In this document: positions 16,340 through 25,247 of the stretch, one piece after another | Position numbering within the stretch: position 1 is the stretch's first letter | Layout: every line of letters starts with the position of its first letter | From: Methanofastidiosum methylothiophilum | GTDB lineage: Archaea > Methanobacteriota_B > Thermococci > Methanofastidiosales > Methanofastidiosaceae | DNA: 49,914 nt | Assembly: GCA_001587635.1 (NCBI GenBank) | Contig: LNJE01000010.1 | Span: forward strand, 1 to 49,914 | Direction of reading: 5' to 3' | Program-made: the position numbers and the translations under genes | Notes under the pieces: model-generated | The model's database searches: none | What the model saw: the letters and a program-made list of their open reading frames with translations, nothing else | Told to the model about the DNA's origin: nothing

Positions 16340-17566
16340 ATGATTCCCCTTGTAAAAAATTATAAAAACAATCGTGCGAAATTTGTAAATAAATCAGAGT
16401 TCCCTAATTTAGATAGGGAGACAATGCGTATTATAGGAACATTGTTGAATGCAAATAATGTAGAACAACTTATTGATTCTTTTGAAGCATTCCCATTTTC
16501 TTTTCCTATTAGAAAGCCTTACGGATTAAATGATTTATTTTCTATTGAAAAGGCTTTTGTAATTTTAAGAAGCTATAAATTATTGACAGAGAAGGTAAAA
16601 ACACTACTTAAAGAGAAATTTAAATTAACTTTAAAGCAGGATTTATTTTTAAAAAATTTAGAAAATACTTTAAGTACGTTTGATTCTGCCGAAGAATTTG
16701 TAAAAAACTTATTAGTAGAAACTCCCACTTTAAAAACAATTACCTTACCAATGGAAAAATTGTCAAAACTTTGTGATAGAATTAAGGAGTTAGTAATTGA
16801 GCAAGAGAAAAGATTTGGTATTGTGTTCTTTAAGAGGAGGTCTTATGACGCAATTAGAGAACTCTTTATGACTAAATTACTTTCCTATGCAAAAGGTCTA
16901 GATAATGCCTATGAACCGAAAGAAAAGACCTTAATTGCTTATGAAGGTTTAAAAGAACTCGTTGATAAAGGAGAAGAAATTTTAAAAAGTATTGTTCTCA
17001 ACGAAACACTTTTAGCAGAATTTCCTCCCAATGATAGTTTTGCTCAAATACGAGATGAATTGTATAGCACAATTAAGACAATTAGAGATTTAAAACAAGA
17101 ACTAATAAATGAAGAAAAACTTTTGTATTCTAACACACCAAATCAAGGAAACTTGTCAAGACTTTCTTTCCTTGAAGTGCATTTAGCTCATGTTGATACA
17201 AAAGATTTATTAGAAAGTGTTCAATCTCCATTGGAGGAAAAAGAAGGAATTAGAAATTATGCTTTTAAATTGTTGACAAATAAAACTTCTCCACGAAAAG
17301 TTGTTCTTATCGAAACTCTAACTGAGAAAATAAAACAAGAAGAAGAGCATAAAAGCAAAATAGAGGAGAAGATAAAAGAAATAGATCATACAAAAAGCGA
17401 GACAAACAGGCAGAGAATTGTTAAAAAATTAGAATTAGAAAATGAGAATTTCAAACAAAATATTTCAGCTTTACGTGATTTTCTAAGCAGCAGTTTAGGA
17501 TTAACAGTAAATAAAAAAGCTCAAAATCATGTTAATAGAATTAAAAACAATAATAGAGATAATTAA
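16340..17566 (+). CDS. coiled-coil protein, possible frameshift extension
   Basis: A 408-residue helical protein from the ATG at 16340. It has coiled-coil stretches at about residues 235-260 and 320-390 (for example IEEKIKEIDHTKSETNRQ). The reading frame is open upstream of this ATG back to 16220 and reads like protein (RGFAKIVFDAVKLIVAKYK). The true N-terminus may therefore come from -1 frameshifting in the membrane-protein gene or from an unusual start. Apart from a possible promoter, this is the only sizeable gap between plus-strand genes in the interior. No family recognised. Confidence 0.55.
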   Translation: MIPLVKNYKNNRAKFVNKSEFPNLDRETMRIIGTLLNANNVEQLIDSFEAFPFSFPIRKPYGLNDLFSIEKAFVILRSYKLLTEKVKTLLKEKFKLTLKQDLFLKNLENTLSTFDSAEEFVKNLLVETPTLKTITLPMEKLSKLCDRIKELVIEQEKRFGIVFFKRRSYDAIRELFMTKLLSYAKGLDNAYEPKEKTLIAYEGLKELVDKGEEILKSIVLNETLLAEFPPNDSFAQIRDELYSTIKTIRDLKQELINEEKLLYSNTPNQGNLSRLSFLEVHLAHVDTKDLLESVQSPLEEKEGIRNYAFKLLTNKTSPRKVVLIETLTEKIKQEEEHKSKIEEKIKEIDHTKSETNRQRIVKKLELENENFKQNISALRDFLSSSLGLTVNKKAQNHVNRIKNNNRDN

Positions 17567-17996
17567 AAATAACGTGGTAGCTCAGGAGGTTGCTTTTAAC
17601 ACTTTAAAAGCCTTAGGATTAATAGATGAAAATTCAAAATTCTGTCAAAATAATGTAGATGAAATTGAAAATTTTGAAAGTTTCTTTGAATTATTCTTTA
17701 ATTTGTGGAACAATCTACCTAATGAATTATCTATTGGAAAAGGCAATAGAGAAAATGCTAAAAATAAATTAAAACAGTACTTACAACATACAGGGCATAC
17801 ACATAAGCAAATTATTGAAGCCACTAAATCATACATAGAAGACTGTATTTATTATAAGCGCATTGCCAAATTTCCACAATATTTTATATTACCACAATAT
17901 AAAAAATTTAATAATTTAATTACAGATAGTGATTTATACAGCAGTGTAACTAACCCAAAAGAAAATTTAGGAGATATTTTCACTGTGCATGTTTAA
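17529..17996 (+). CDS. hypothetical protein before the helicase
   Basis: A 155-residue helical protein. KQYLQHTGHTHKQIIEATKSY could be a small DNA- or protein-binding helical motif. It overlaps the coiled-coil gene by 38 bases and the helicase gene by 8 bases. Position alone suggests a replication accessory role, such as a helicase loader. I see no ATPase motif. Confidence 0.5.
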   Translation: MLIELKTIIEIIKNNVVAQEVAFNTLKALGLIDENSKFCQNNVDEIENFESFFELFFNLWNNLPNELSIGKGNRENAKNKLKQYLQHTGHTHKQIIEATKSYIEDCIYYKRIAKFPQYFILPQYKKFNNLITDSDLYSSVTNPKENLGDIFTVHV

Positions 17997-19029
17997 AGAC
18001 CGTTTAAATCACTACAAAGTGAATAAGGTACGGAGGGAGCAAGGATTAAACAATTGTTTATCTTTTGCTCCTTTTCTGCCTCGATTAGCCAAAATAGTCC
18101 CCGGATTAATTAAAGGAACTTATTACGCAATAACAAGTTATACCAATGTAGGTAAAACTCCTTTTGCTAAGTTCCTTTTTGTATTAATCCCCTTATTTTG
18201 GGCAAGTAAGGGAATGAAAATTAAAATATTTTATTTCTGTTTAGAAGAGAGTAAAGAGCAATTCTATGACAGCATGATTACAGCAAAGCTATACAGAGAT
18301 AAAAAGAAGGACTTTAATACAATGCAATTAAATTCCATGTTTGAAAATGGAAATATTGATGAGGAAACTTTAAAGGACATTGAGAATTTTGAAACTTACT
18401 TTGAATGGTTTGATAAACACGTTGAAATAATTACTCATATAAGTAATCCAACAGGCATATATAAATATGTAAAAGAGTACGCACAGAAAAATGGAAAATT
18501 CTTTTATAAAGGAAATGAAGTTCTTGATGGGGGTGATACTTATGTGCCTAATGATCCAGATGAATATGTAATTGTTTTAACTGACCACATCAATTTGTTA
18601 GATACGGAAAGTGGTGCACCAACTCTTGCAGAAGCAATGCACCGTTTAAGTACTAAATACTGCTTAGACCGAATGATAAATGCGTATCAGTATATTGTGT
18701 GCAATGTGCATCAACAATCAACTGAAGGAGAAAATGCAGATTATAACAAATTTAACCAAAACCGCTGTAGTATTACTACTTTGGGAGACAACAAAAGAAT
18801 TAGTAGGGATTATCAAGTATTATTTGCTTTGGACGCACCTCATAAATACAACATTACTAATGACAGAGGCTATGATGTAGCTCTTTGTGGAGGATTATTT
18901 TATAGAGGTTTAACAGTTCTTAAAAATAGATTTGGTCCTGCAAATGTGCATGTAGGAGTACAAATAGTTCCTCATGGCTGTATGTTTTTTGAAGTAGAGA
19001 AGAATGGCAAAGTAAATAAAACATGTTAA
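17989..19029 (+). CDS. DnaB-type replicative helicase (RecA-like ATPase domain)
   Basis: A 346-residue protein equivalent to the C-terminal ATPase of DnaB/gp4-type helicases. Walker A is SYTNVGKT (residues 50-57). FYFCLEESKEQF matches the DnaB motif with the catalytic glutamate after the second strand. Walker B is VIVLTDHINLL (194-204). NVHQQSTEG matches the later conserved glutamine motif. The DnaB N-terminal domain is absent. A separate Toprim primase lies nearby, so helicase and primase are split. It would unwind the fork ahead of the phage polymerase. Confidence 0.8.
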   Translation: MFKDRLNHYKVNKVRREQGLNNCLSFAPFLPRLAKIVPGLIKGTYYAITSYTNVGKTPFAKFLFVLIPLFWASKGMKIKIFYFCLEESKEQFYDSMITAKLYRDKKKDFNTMQLNSMFENGNIDEETLKDIENFETYFEWFDKHVEIITHISNPTGIYKYVKEYAQKNGKFFYKGNEVLDGGDTYVPNDPDEYVIVLTDHINLLDTESGAPTLAEAMHRLSTKYCLDRMINAYQYIVCNVHQQSTEGENADYNKFNQNRCSITTLGDNKRISRDYQVLFALDAPHKYNITNDRGYDVALCGGLFYRGLTVLKNRFGPANVHVGVQIVPHGCMFFEVEKNGKVNKTC

Positions 19030-19418
19030 CAGAAAGTAATTTAGCCGAAGATATAGCTTTGGCTGCTGCAGCAACAACTCACAATCAATTTGTAGTAACG
19101 CAGCAAAAAACAAAAGATTCAGTATTATCCCAACAACCCGTGAGTTATTTTACACAAGTTTGTTTTGACAAGATCACTGATGAATTATTGAAAAATATGG
19201 ATAAATACATCACTAAATCAGGAAAAATAGATGAAGATGGTGTCATTGAGTACACAAGGAATGCCACTTCTATTTTTTGGGTTACTTGGATTACATTAGT
19301 AAAAGTAAAAAGAGGTTTCACTACTAAGGCTTTTAAAGAACCAACGAAACCAAAAACTGAAAGTACACCCCCAAATACAAATCTTCACGAACTAAAAAAC
19401 AGATTCTTTAAAAAATGA
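19023..19418 (+). CDS. hypothetical replication-region protein
   Basis: A 131-residue protein between the helicase and the Sak4-like ATPase, overlapping them by 7 and 4 bases. An alanine/glutamine-rich N-terminus (AAAATTHNQFVVTQQ) is followed by a helical core and a proline/threonine-rich linker (KEPTKPKTESTPPNT). No family recognised. Confidence 0.5.
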   Translation: MLTESNLAEDIALAAAATTHNQFVVTQQKTKDSVLSQQPVSYFTQVCFDKITDELLKNMDKYITKSGKIDEDGVIEYTRNATSIFWVTWITLVKVKRGFTTKAFKEPTKPKTESTPPNTNLHELKNRFFKK

Positions 19419-20140
19419 ACATAGAAATTAAATCTATTGTAGTAGACACACTTAATACTATCCAAGACAATCAGTATACAGAAGATGCAAAATCTGTAAT
19501 ACAGCAATCTACTTGGAAAGATTATGGCATAGATTTAAATGGCTTTATTAACTTTTTAGTTAAGAGCGGGTTTGAATTAGTGTTTATTATTGGCGAACCG
19601 GGAACAGGCAAATCTTTTGGTATGAAAACTCTCAAACCAAAGGAATTTATTTGGTTTAATACAGACCATAAAAACAGTTCTTGGCAAATAACCAAAGAAT
19701 TTTATGAGGCTTATGGAACAAGAACTGATCCAAAAGATTTCATGAGATTACCTACAACTTATAAAGAAATTACATCAACTATTACAGCACTTGCAAAAGG
19801 AGTTGACACAAAAGAAGGCAAAATTAAATTGTCTAATAGTCCTGTAGCCTTTCTATTAGGACACCCAGAAGAATATAGAGTCAATGAGCAAGTTAAAAGA
19901 AGATTACGTACACTAGGAAAACTATCTTCTAAGTTAGGATTAGAGGGGAAAAGTTTATACACTTTTTATACCCAAGTAGTTACTAACTTTAAAGGTGTTT
20001 CAGAATTTCTGTTGACAACACAAAACTCAGGTTTTGATACGGCACGTACTCCAGAAGGATTATTCCCGCCTTCTATTAAAAATGATTTTCAATTTATTCT
20101 TAATTCAATCCAAACTCGTAACCAAAATCCCTTTTCTTAA
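19415..20140 (+). CDS. P-loop ATPase, Sak4-like recombination protein
   Basis: A 241-residue ATPase. Walker A is GEPGTGKS (residues 60-67), preceded by LVFIIG. FIWFNTDHKNSSW and FLLTTQNSGFDTART follow the plan of RecA-like phage proteins annotated as Sak4 or AAA_24 ATPases. The C-terminus EGLFPPSIKNDFQFIL is typical of that group. Such proteins anneal or pair single strands in phage recombination. The neighbours support this: a likely ssDNA-binding protein follows and a RecE/RecB-type exonuclease lies 2.3 kb downstream. The exact family is inferred. Confidence 0.6.
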   Translation: MNIEIKSIVVDTLNTIQDNQYTEDAKSVIQQSTWKDYGIDLNGFINFLVKSGFELVFIIGEPGTGKSFGMKTLKPKEFIWFNTDHKNSSWQITKEFYEAYGTRTDPKDFMRLPTTYKEITSTITALAKGVDTKEGKIKLSNSPVAFLLGHPEEYRVNEQVKRRLRTLGKLSSKLGLEGKSLYTFYTQVVTNFKGVSEFLLTTQNSGFDTARTPEGLFPPSIKNDFQFILNSIQTRNQNPFS

Positions 20141-20142
20141 TC

Positions 20143-20907
20143 ATGGCAAATTTAACAGGTACAGAAAAAGTAACCGAAATCTTTAACACTCGCACCATTA
20201 TAACAGGTGTAGCAAAAGCAACTCCAATTGCTTGTAATCCCTCATCAGAAAAATTAGCTGAACTAACCAACGGCAGGGTTAAAAGAAATGAATTACCCAC
20301 AGACAAAGATTATAGAATGCTTGAAATCTGGTTTGAAGTAGGATTTGATGTAGAGGAAGATAAACTTGTTCAAAATCCCGACACCGTTGCTGGCATGGAA
20401 GAATATGTAAAGATTTCTATCTTTTTAAGAAATGAAGATCATGAAACTCAAAACGGTGCATGGTATGTTGATAGTAAAACTTGTGAAACTTCTTATGTAA
20501 AAACAGGAGAAAAAGCACCTATGAGGTATAAATTAGCAAAGAAAGGACAAGTAGAATTATATAACTTTCTTGCTGATTGGCTAAACATAATTGAAATTGA
20601 CTTTGAAACTCCATTCGCCGAATTGATGAGAGGAAATGTTGCAGAGATTAATGATGTCATTGAACAAAACTTGAATGCCTCTACAACAAAGCAAGTTACT
20701 TTGATGTTGGCTGCAAAATTAGGAGCTGGTGGTACGTATCAAGATGTTTACAAAAAAATCAAACGTCCAAACCAAAGTAATACTTTCTTTGCTTCAAAAG
20801 TAAAACAAGATTCTTTCTTCATGAATGACCATGCAATCTCGGAAGAATTGCAATTTTACAAAGAATCATTTGATATTATAGAAACTCCTAATGCAAATCC
20901 TTGGTAA
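20143..20907 (+). CDS. possible single-stranded DNA-binding protein
   Basis: A 254-residue protein beginning two bases after the Sak4-like ATPase. The N-terminal half appears rich in strands (YVKISIFLRNEDHE, GAWYVDSKTCETSYVKTG), consistent with an OB fold. The C-terminal half is helical. Proteins of this size and position in phage replication modules are often ssDNA-binding proteins. I cannot see a diagnostic motif, and the C-terminus is not the acidic tail typical of SSB. Low-confidence function, confident gene. Confidence 0.5.
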   Translation: MANLTGTEKVTEIFNTRTIITGVAKATPIACNPSSEKLAELTNGRVKRNELPTDKDYRMLEIWFEVGFDVEEDKLVQNPDTVAGMEEYVKISIFLRNEDHETQNGAWYVDSKTCETSYVKTGEKAPMRYKLAKKGQVELYNFLADWLNIIEIDFETPFAELMRGNVAEINDVIEQNLNASTTKQVTLMLAAKLGAGGTYQDVYKKIKRPNQSNTFFASKVKQDSFFMNDHAISEELQFYKESFDIIETPNANPW

Positions 20908-21814
20908 AAAGAAATTTTTTTCCATAGTTGAGCAGTCTCAAATTCTAAGCAATTTAGGGTTTGAGATTGCCTTTTCCTCTTACATAAAAAATCCATTAAG
21001 AGAAGACACAAAACCAAATTGCAGATTAGTTTTAGAAGGAAATAAAATAATCTTCATAGACTACGGCTCAAATATTTATGGCGATTGTGTTTCTCTATAC
21101 AGAAAATGGAAGAGTGTAAGTAGGCAAAAGGCAATAGAAGATCTTAACAAAATATTAGAAAATTCAGAAATCCCTGTCCCAGAAATAATAGAAACAAAAG
21201 AAAAGAATAATATTCCTGTAAATATTCAATATAATAGTTCCAAAGAAAAGGATTTATACTCTTATTTCTATGACTATTTTATTACGTATGAAACTTTACA
21301 GCAATATAAAGTTTTAGTTGGAATATTAGTTTTAGTAAAACAAAAAATTATAGAAACTTTTAGGCATACAGAAAAAGAACCTTGCTTTTTATATTTGACT
21401 TCTGAGGGAATTAAGATGTATCGTCCAAATAGTGTTAAAAAATGGAGAACAACTTCTTCTTTTATTCAAGGAATAGAACAATTAGACAAAAGAAGAAGTT
21501 ATGATTTCATCATTATTACTAAATCTTTAAAAGATGTAATGGTTCTTCATGAATTGGGATTTCCTGCAATTTCCTGTGGGTCAGAAACTACCAAAGTAAA
21601 TATAGATTATTTAAATAGAATTTTTAAATGTGGGGAATTTATCATTCTTTATGACAATGATAATGCTGGCATAAAAGCAGCACAAGAATTTACAGAACAA
21701 AGGCATATTTTTATTCCTGCGGAAACGGGAAAAAAAGATATTTCTGATTACATAAAAGAATTTGGTATTGACAATTCTAAAATCCTAATAAATAATTTAT
21801 TATGCGCACATTAA
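20891..21814 (+). CDS. Toprim-domain DNA primase
   Basis: A 307-residue primase-like protein. The N-terminal part has the DnaG-type template-recognition pattern (SSYIKNPLREDTKPNCRL, then IIFIDYGSNIYGDCVSLY) but lacks the zinc-binding cysteine set. The C-terminal Toprim fold has IIITKSLKDVMVLHELG and the metal-binding ILYDNDNAGIKAA (D-x-D-x-x-G). The first Toprim motif normally carries a catalytic glutamate and here reads TKSLKD. It should make primers with the adjacent helicase. The gene overlaps both neighbours by 13-17 bases. Confidence 0.75.
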   Translation: MQILGKKKFFSIVEQSQILSNLGFEIAFSSYIKNPLREDTKPNCRLVLEGNKIIFIDYGSNIYGDCVSLYRKWKSVSRQKAIEDLNKILENSEIPVPEIIETKEKNNIPVNIQYNSSKEKDLYSYFYDYFITYETLQQYKVLVGILVLVKQKIIETFRHTEKEPCFLYLTSEGIKMYRPNSVKKWRTTSSFIQGIEQLDKRRSYDFIIITKSLKDVMVLHELGFPAISCGSETTKVNIDYLNRIFKCGEFIILYDNDNAGIKAAQEFTEQRHIFIPAETGKKDISDYIKEFGIDNSKILINNLLCAH

Positions 21815-22134
21815 AAATTCCATTATTTACCAATTACTTCTTAGGTATACGAGAAGAAGATGGAAAAAGGCTATTGAAAATTTATGAAAACTTCTGTATG
21901 AAACAACCGGGAACTTGGTTTGATGTGGATTTAAAAGGTTTTAATCTCCGTTATATATACAGCATTTCCCAATCTTGGATAGAGCCGTATGCCATAGAAA
22001 CTCCTATTACCTTTATCACAGATTTAAAAATACATGTAATAGTAGACAAAGGAAAAAAACCTAAATTCAAACTAATATTTAAAAACTCGAATGTTCCAGT
22101 AGAAAAGGAATATGAGATAAAATTATATGATTAA
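21802..22134 (+). CDS. small hypothetical protein
   Basis: A 110-residue protein between the primase and an Hjc-like nuclease, overlapping both. It appears beta-rich (ITFITDLKIHVIVDKG, KFKLIFKNSNVPVEKEYEI). No signal peptide or known motif. Position suggests a replication accessory role only. Confidence 0.5.
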   Translation: MRTLKIPLFTNYFLGIREEDGKRLLKIYENFCMKQPGTWFDVDLKGFNLRYIYSISQSWIEPYAIETPITFITDLKIHVIVDKGKKPKFKLIFKNSNVPVEKEYEIKLYD

Positions 22135-22579
22135 TGTAAGAACCAAAGGTCACAACTTAGAAAGAGAAGATGTAAAGATATTAAAAGAATTTTTCCCCAA
22201 TGCCATGACTACTCGTAACGGTTCAACTTATATGGATAATTGTGGCATTGATATTATGAACATACCAATAGCTTGGCAATGTAAGAATGGTTACACAAAA
22301 GGAATTAATTATCAAACTTTAATAGATAATATACAAGAATTACAAAAACAAAAGCTAAATACTGAATTGCCTGTTATTATTCATCATAAAAAGGGAAGAA
22401 AAAGGGAAGATAATTTTATTGTAATGTATTTAGAAGAATTTTTAAAGGTCTTTAAGCCGAAAGAATTGAAATTAACATTACATAAAAATCTTGTCAAAAT
22501 TGAATACTTTACCTTCATTGAGCGATGCCTTAGACCAAAATATCGCAACACCGCAACAAAGCGAACAAAATTATCGTAG
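22127..22579 (+). CDS. Hjc-like PD-(D/E)XK endonuclease
   Basis: A 150-residue protein with the plan of archaeal Hjc-type Holliday junction resolvases and related phage nucleases. E13 lies in KGHNLEREDVKILKEFFP, then TTRNGSTYMDNCGIDIMN holds the first metal aspartate (D42), then AWQCKNG gives Q51-x-K53. The canonical E-x-K is Q-x-K here. It may resolve recombination or replication junctions. The gene overlaps the next by 89 bases, so its last ~30 residues are encoded on both frames. Confidence 0.6.
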   Translation: MINVRTKGHNLEREDVKILKEFFPNAMTTRNGSTYMDNCGIDIMNIPIAWQCKNGYTKGINYQTLIDNIQELQKQKLNTELPVIIHHKKGRKREDNFIVMYLEEFLKVFKPKELKLTLHKNLVKIEYFTFIERCLRPKYRNTATKRTKLS

Positions 22580-23645
22580 CGCACCGGGAATTTCCCAAAG
22601 TGAATTAAAAAACTTACAGTATGACCCCAACAAATTCTTTAACAAGGATTGGGATAAAAGTAGAAAAGAACACTTTGTATTAGGCTCTCTTGTAGATTGC
22701 TTACTTACAACACCTGATAAATTTGAAGATTTGTTTTTCTTCATTGAAGAAGAGAAAATACCTACACAAAAACTGATGAAAATGGCTGAAATATTCATAG
22801 AACAAGGTATGGATATTACACTTGAAAATTTAGAAGTAGTAAGAACTCATGCAGGATACAACCCAACATGGGGAATTGCAGCAGTAGAGAAGTGGTTTAA
22901 CTCAAGTGCAAGGGAATATGTAGAATTATCTTTACTTAATCCCGATAAAACACTTGCTACTTTTAAACAAAAAGAAATAGCTGAAAAAATTGTTGAAAGT
23001 TTTAAAACAAACGAATTTACTAAATTGCATTTTGAAGAAAGAGAAAACATACTAAGGTTTTATCAAGTAGAAATATATTATAACGCCTTAGTAAAGAATC
23101 CTATAACTAATAGAACAGAAGAAGTAGCTTGTAAGGGAATGTTAGATATGGTTGAAGTAGATATTTTAAATAAAACTATCCTTCCCATCGATATTAAGAC
23201 CACAGGAAAGCCAACAAGACTATTTGGAGAAAGTCAAAAGAAATATAGGTATGATATACAAGCAGCTTCTTATACCTACGGGTTACAAAAATTAATAGCT
23301 GGAGAAGCTGAATCAACTTTAAAATTAGATTTGAAAGAGTATACTATTTTACCCTTTCTTTTCTTAGTAGAAACAACAATAGAAGAAAATATTGGAACTC
23401 CCTTACCTTATAAAATGTCCGAAGCTGATATGCTCTGTGGCTATTATGGTACAAACAGTTTTCCAAAAAATGTGCCCGCTATATATTCTAATGGTGTAAT
23501 GTTACAAATACCAGCATCACCGGGTTGGTTCACCTTATTAGAACAATATTTATGGCATAGAGAAACAGAAGTCTTTAACTATACACCAAAAGAATGGTAT
23601 CAATTAAAACAACATGGGGCAATCATTTCCTCAATTTGGAACTAG
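22491..23645 (+). CDS. RecE/RecB-like PD-(D/E)XK exonuclease
   Basis: A 384-residue nuclease starting at a TTG (22491), because there is no ATG near the N-terminus. The RecE-like opening GISQSELKNLQYDP is followed by LGSLVDCLL, where RecB-family enzymes have G-x-x-x-H. The core has KGMLDMVEVD, then LPIDIKTTG (the D-x-K of the catalytic site), and YDIQAASYTYGL (the Q-A-x-x-Y helix). It probably resects double-stranded ends for the Sak4-like protein. It overlaps the upstream nuclease gene by 89 bases. Confidence 0.7.
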   Translation: MSKLNTLPSLSDALDQNIATPQQSEQNYRSAPGISQSELKNLQYDPNKFFNKDWDKSRKEHFVLGSLVDCLLTTPDKFEDLFFFIEEEKIPTQKLMKMAEIFIEQGMDITLENLEVVRTHAGYNPTWGIAAVEKWFNSSAREYVELSLLNPDKTLATFKQKEIAEKIVESFKTNEFTKLHFEERENILRFYQVEIYYNALVKNPITNRTEEVACKGMLDMVEVDILNKTILPIDIKTTGKPTRLFGESQKKYRYDIQAASYTYGLQKLIAGEAESTLKLDLKEYTILPFLFLVETTIEENIGTPLPYKMSEADMLCGYYGTNSFPKNVPAIYSNGVMLQIPASPGWFTLLEQYLWHRETEVFNYTPKEWYQLKQHGAIISSIWN

Positions 23646-24168
23646 TTTAGAACAAGCATTTGACGCATCTCTGCACAGTTTATTAAGGGAGAGTACTGCA
23701 AAGATATTTTTGTATACTCTTCTTTATAATCTGGTATCTCCAAGATTTAAGGGGATAGGTTTTAAAGATGAATACGAATTGTATTATTTTTCCGAGGATA
23801 AGTTCTTAGGAAATTTTAAAATTCAATTGTTAGATAGCTATGGAATTAAGGAATATTTAAAAGAGAATTATAAATTACACGCCGTTACAAGTACAAACTT
23901 AGTCTTTGAGTTTCCAATAAAGGAAGAATATAGAGAGACTTTTAGATACATTATGAAAGGACAATACAGTAAAGCTCCGGGATTTAAAAATATTTATAAC
24001 TCTCAACAATTAGCTTATTGGATATGTAATCATGACCACAATCTAAAAGATTATTTCGATAGATTAAGTGTATACTTAGATAGTGATGTTTTAACTTTGA
24101 ATAATACAGTAGAAGGCGAAATATTTTATCCTCCTATAAAAAGAGATTGGAAAATTCAGTTGTCATAA
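23614..24168 (+). CDS. hypothetical protein
   Basis: A 184-residue protein with no signal peptide or recognisable motif. It mixes helices and aromatic-rich strands (DEYELYYFSEDKFLGNFK). It overlaps the exonuclease gene by 32 bases. It begins a run of small unknown genes that continues to 25797. Confidence 0.45.
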   Translation: MGQSFPQFGTSLEQAFDASLHSLLRESTAKIFLYTLLYNLVSPRFKGIGFKDEYELYYFSEDKFLGNFKIQLLDSYGIKEYLKENYKLHAVTSTNLVFEFPIKEEYRETFRYIMKGQYSKAPGFKNIYNSQQLAYWICNHDHNLKDYFDRLSVYLDSDVLTLNNTVEGEIFYPPIKRDWKIQLS

Positions 24169-24503
24169 TCACAGTAAATTTCATAACATTTAATTCAGTA
24201 CACTTAAAAAAATTTATTTTTGACGGTGTGGTGTTTGGAACTCTAAATGACTTTTCTCAAAAGAATAAAATTGGATTCTTTCCATATTATTATTTAAGTT
24301 ATGCAGAAGAACCTGATTATAAAGAATATTTTATAACGGTGCTATTAATCATTAATGAAGAAAAAGATATTTTAGATAAAATATCCTTTCAAACATTGTG
24401 TGATGAGCTGAAAAATTATTTGAAAGTCCTACTAACATCTAAAAAAATAAACGTGGGAATAGTTAATTCCTTATTTGTAAAACATGAGCTGTCAAATTAT
24501 TAA
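24147..24503 (+). CDS. small hypothetical protein
   Basis: A 118-residue protein that must start at a non-ATG codon; the TTG at 24147 is the best choice. The N-terminus has hydrophobic strands (SVVIITVNFITF). A FITVLLIINEEKD strand and a helical C-terminus follow. Size and layout are similar to the small proteins at 24909 and 25244, which might be distant relatives, but I cannot align them convincingly. Confidence 0.4.
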   Translation: MENSVVIITVNFITFNSVHLKKFIFDGVVFGTLNDFSQKNKIGFFPYYYLSYAEEPDYKEYFITVLLIINEEKDILDKISFQTLCDELKNYLKVLLTSKKINVGIVNSLFVKHELSNY

Positions 24504-24912
24504 AGACAAAAAAATACTTGATACAGAATGTCAAGTCATTGTAAATCCTGTAAATTGCGAAGGCATAATTGAAACACAATTACATCAGGATTTAAATAAA
24601 ATATACCCTGAATTAGAAGAAATTTATAAGCAAAAATGTGAAGAAGGCTTTATTACAATGGGAAGTATTCATTTATACAAGAATATTTTATTCTTTCCCA
24701 TAAAAGAAACGCAAAGAGAACCAACTAAATTAGAAAATTTGGAAAAGGCTTTAAAGTGTTTTATGAGAACTTATGAAGCATTGGAAATAAAAAGTATAGC
24801 TTTTCCAAATCTAACACACAAAATCTCAAAAGAACTTATAGCTTTAATACCTTCGTTAATGTTAACTTCTCTTAATCCATGTAAGGCTTTAACATTTATT
24901 TATTTAGAATGA
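24484..24912 (+). CDS. divergent macro-domain-like protein
   Basis: A 142-residue protein with a macro-domain outline. It has the N-terminal strand CQVIVNPVNCEG, an acidic helix with tyrosine (IYPELEEIYKQKCEEG), the strand HLYKNILFFPIKE and the late strand LEIKSIAFPNL. The glycine-rich ADP-ribose loop seen in the 30176 protein (GVMGSG) is replaced by IIETQLHQ, so ligand binding is doubtful. It may be a decayed or repurposed paralogue. Confidence 0.5.
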   Translation: MSCQIIKDKKILDTECQVIVNPVNCEGIIETQLHQDLNKIYPELEEIYKQKCEEGFITMGSIHLYKNILFFPIKETQREPTKLENLEKALKCFMRTYEALEIKSIAFPNLTHKISKELIALIPSLMLTSLNPCKALTFIYLE

Positions 24913-25247
24913 ATTGTTGTATTGTATTTACTGCACAAGTTGTGGCAATAAATAATACTTTTAACAATTGGGCAGAATTACTATCCTTGAATGATGACAG
25001 TTTGGATTTAAGTTTTATAGATGTATCAAACCATCTATACTTTTCTTCTGTCATGGATTATACTGAGACTACATGCCTTGTTCTTTTAACATTAGTAATT
25101 TATGCAGAGCTTGAATATAATTTTGATAAACAAAATCTTACCAAAACAATTTCTAAATTAACCGATGCCTTAGAACAAGAATTGCTATATAATAGGAATG
25201 TAATGGAAATATTATTTACAAAAACTAATACTTCTTTTATAAAATGA
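24909..25247 (+). CDS. small hypothetical protein
   Basis: A 112-residue acidic protein with an ATGA-type overlap at each end. The N-terminus is hydrophobic (CCIVFTAQVVAI) but does not look like a signal peptide. A LVLLTLVIYAELEY helix lies in the middle. No family recognised. Confidence 0.4.
   Translation: MNCCIVFTAQVVAINNTFNNWAELLSLNDDSLDLSFIDVSNHLYFSSVMDYTETTCLVLLTLVIYAELEYNFDKQNLTKTISKLTDALEQELLYNRNVMEILFTKTNTSFIK

Noticed and set aside
16326..16352. Hairpin around the ATG at 16340 as the frameshift stimulator
   Set aside because: It pairs only about six bases and lies nearly 90 bases from the slippery heptamer, whereas stimulators sit about 5-9 bases away.
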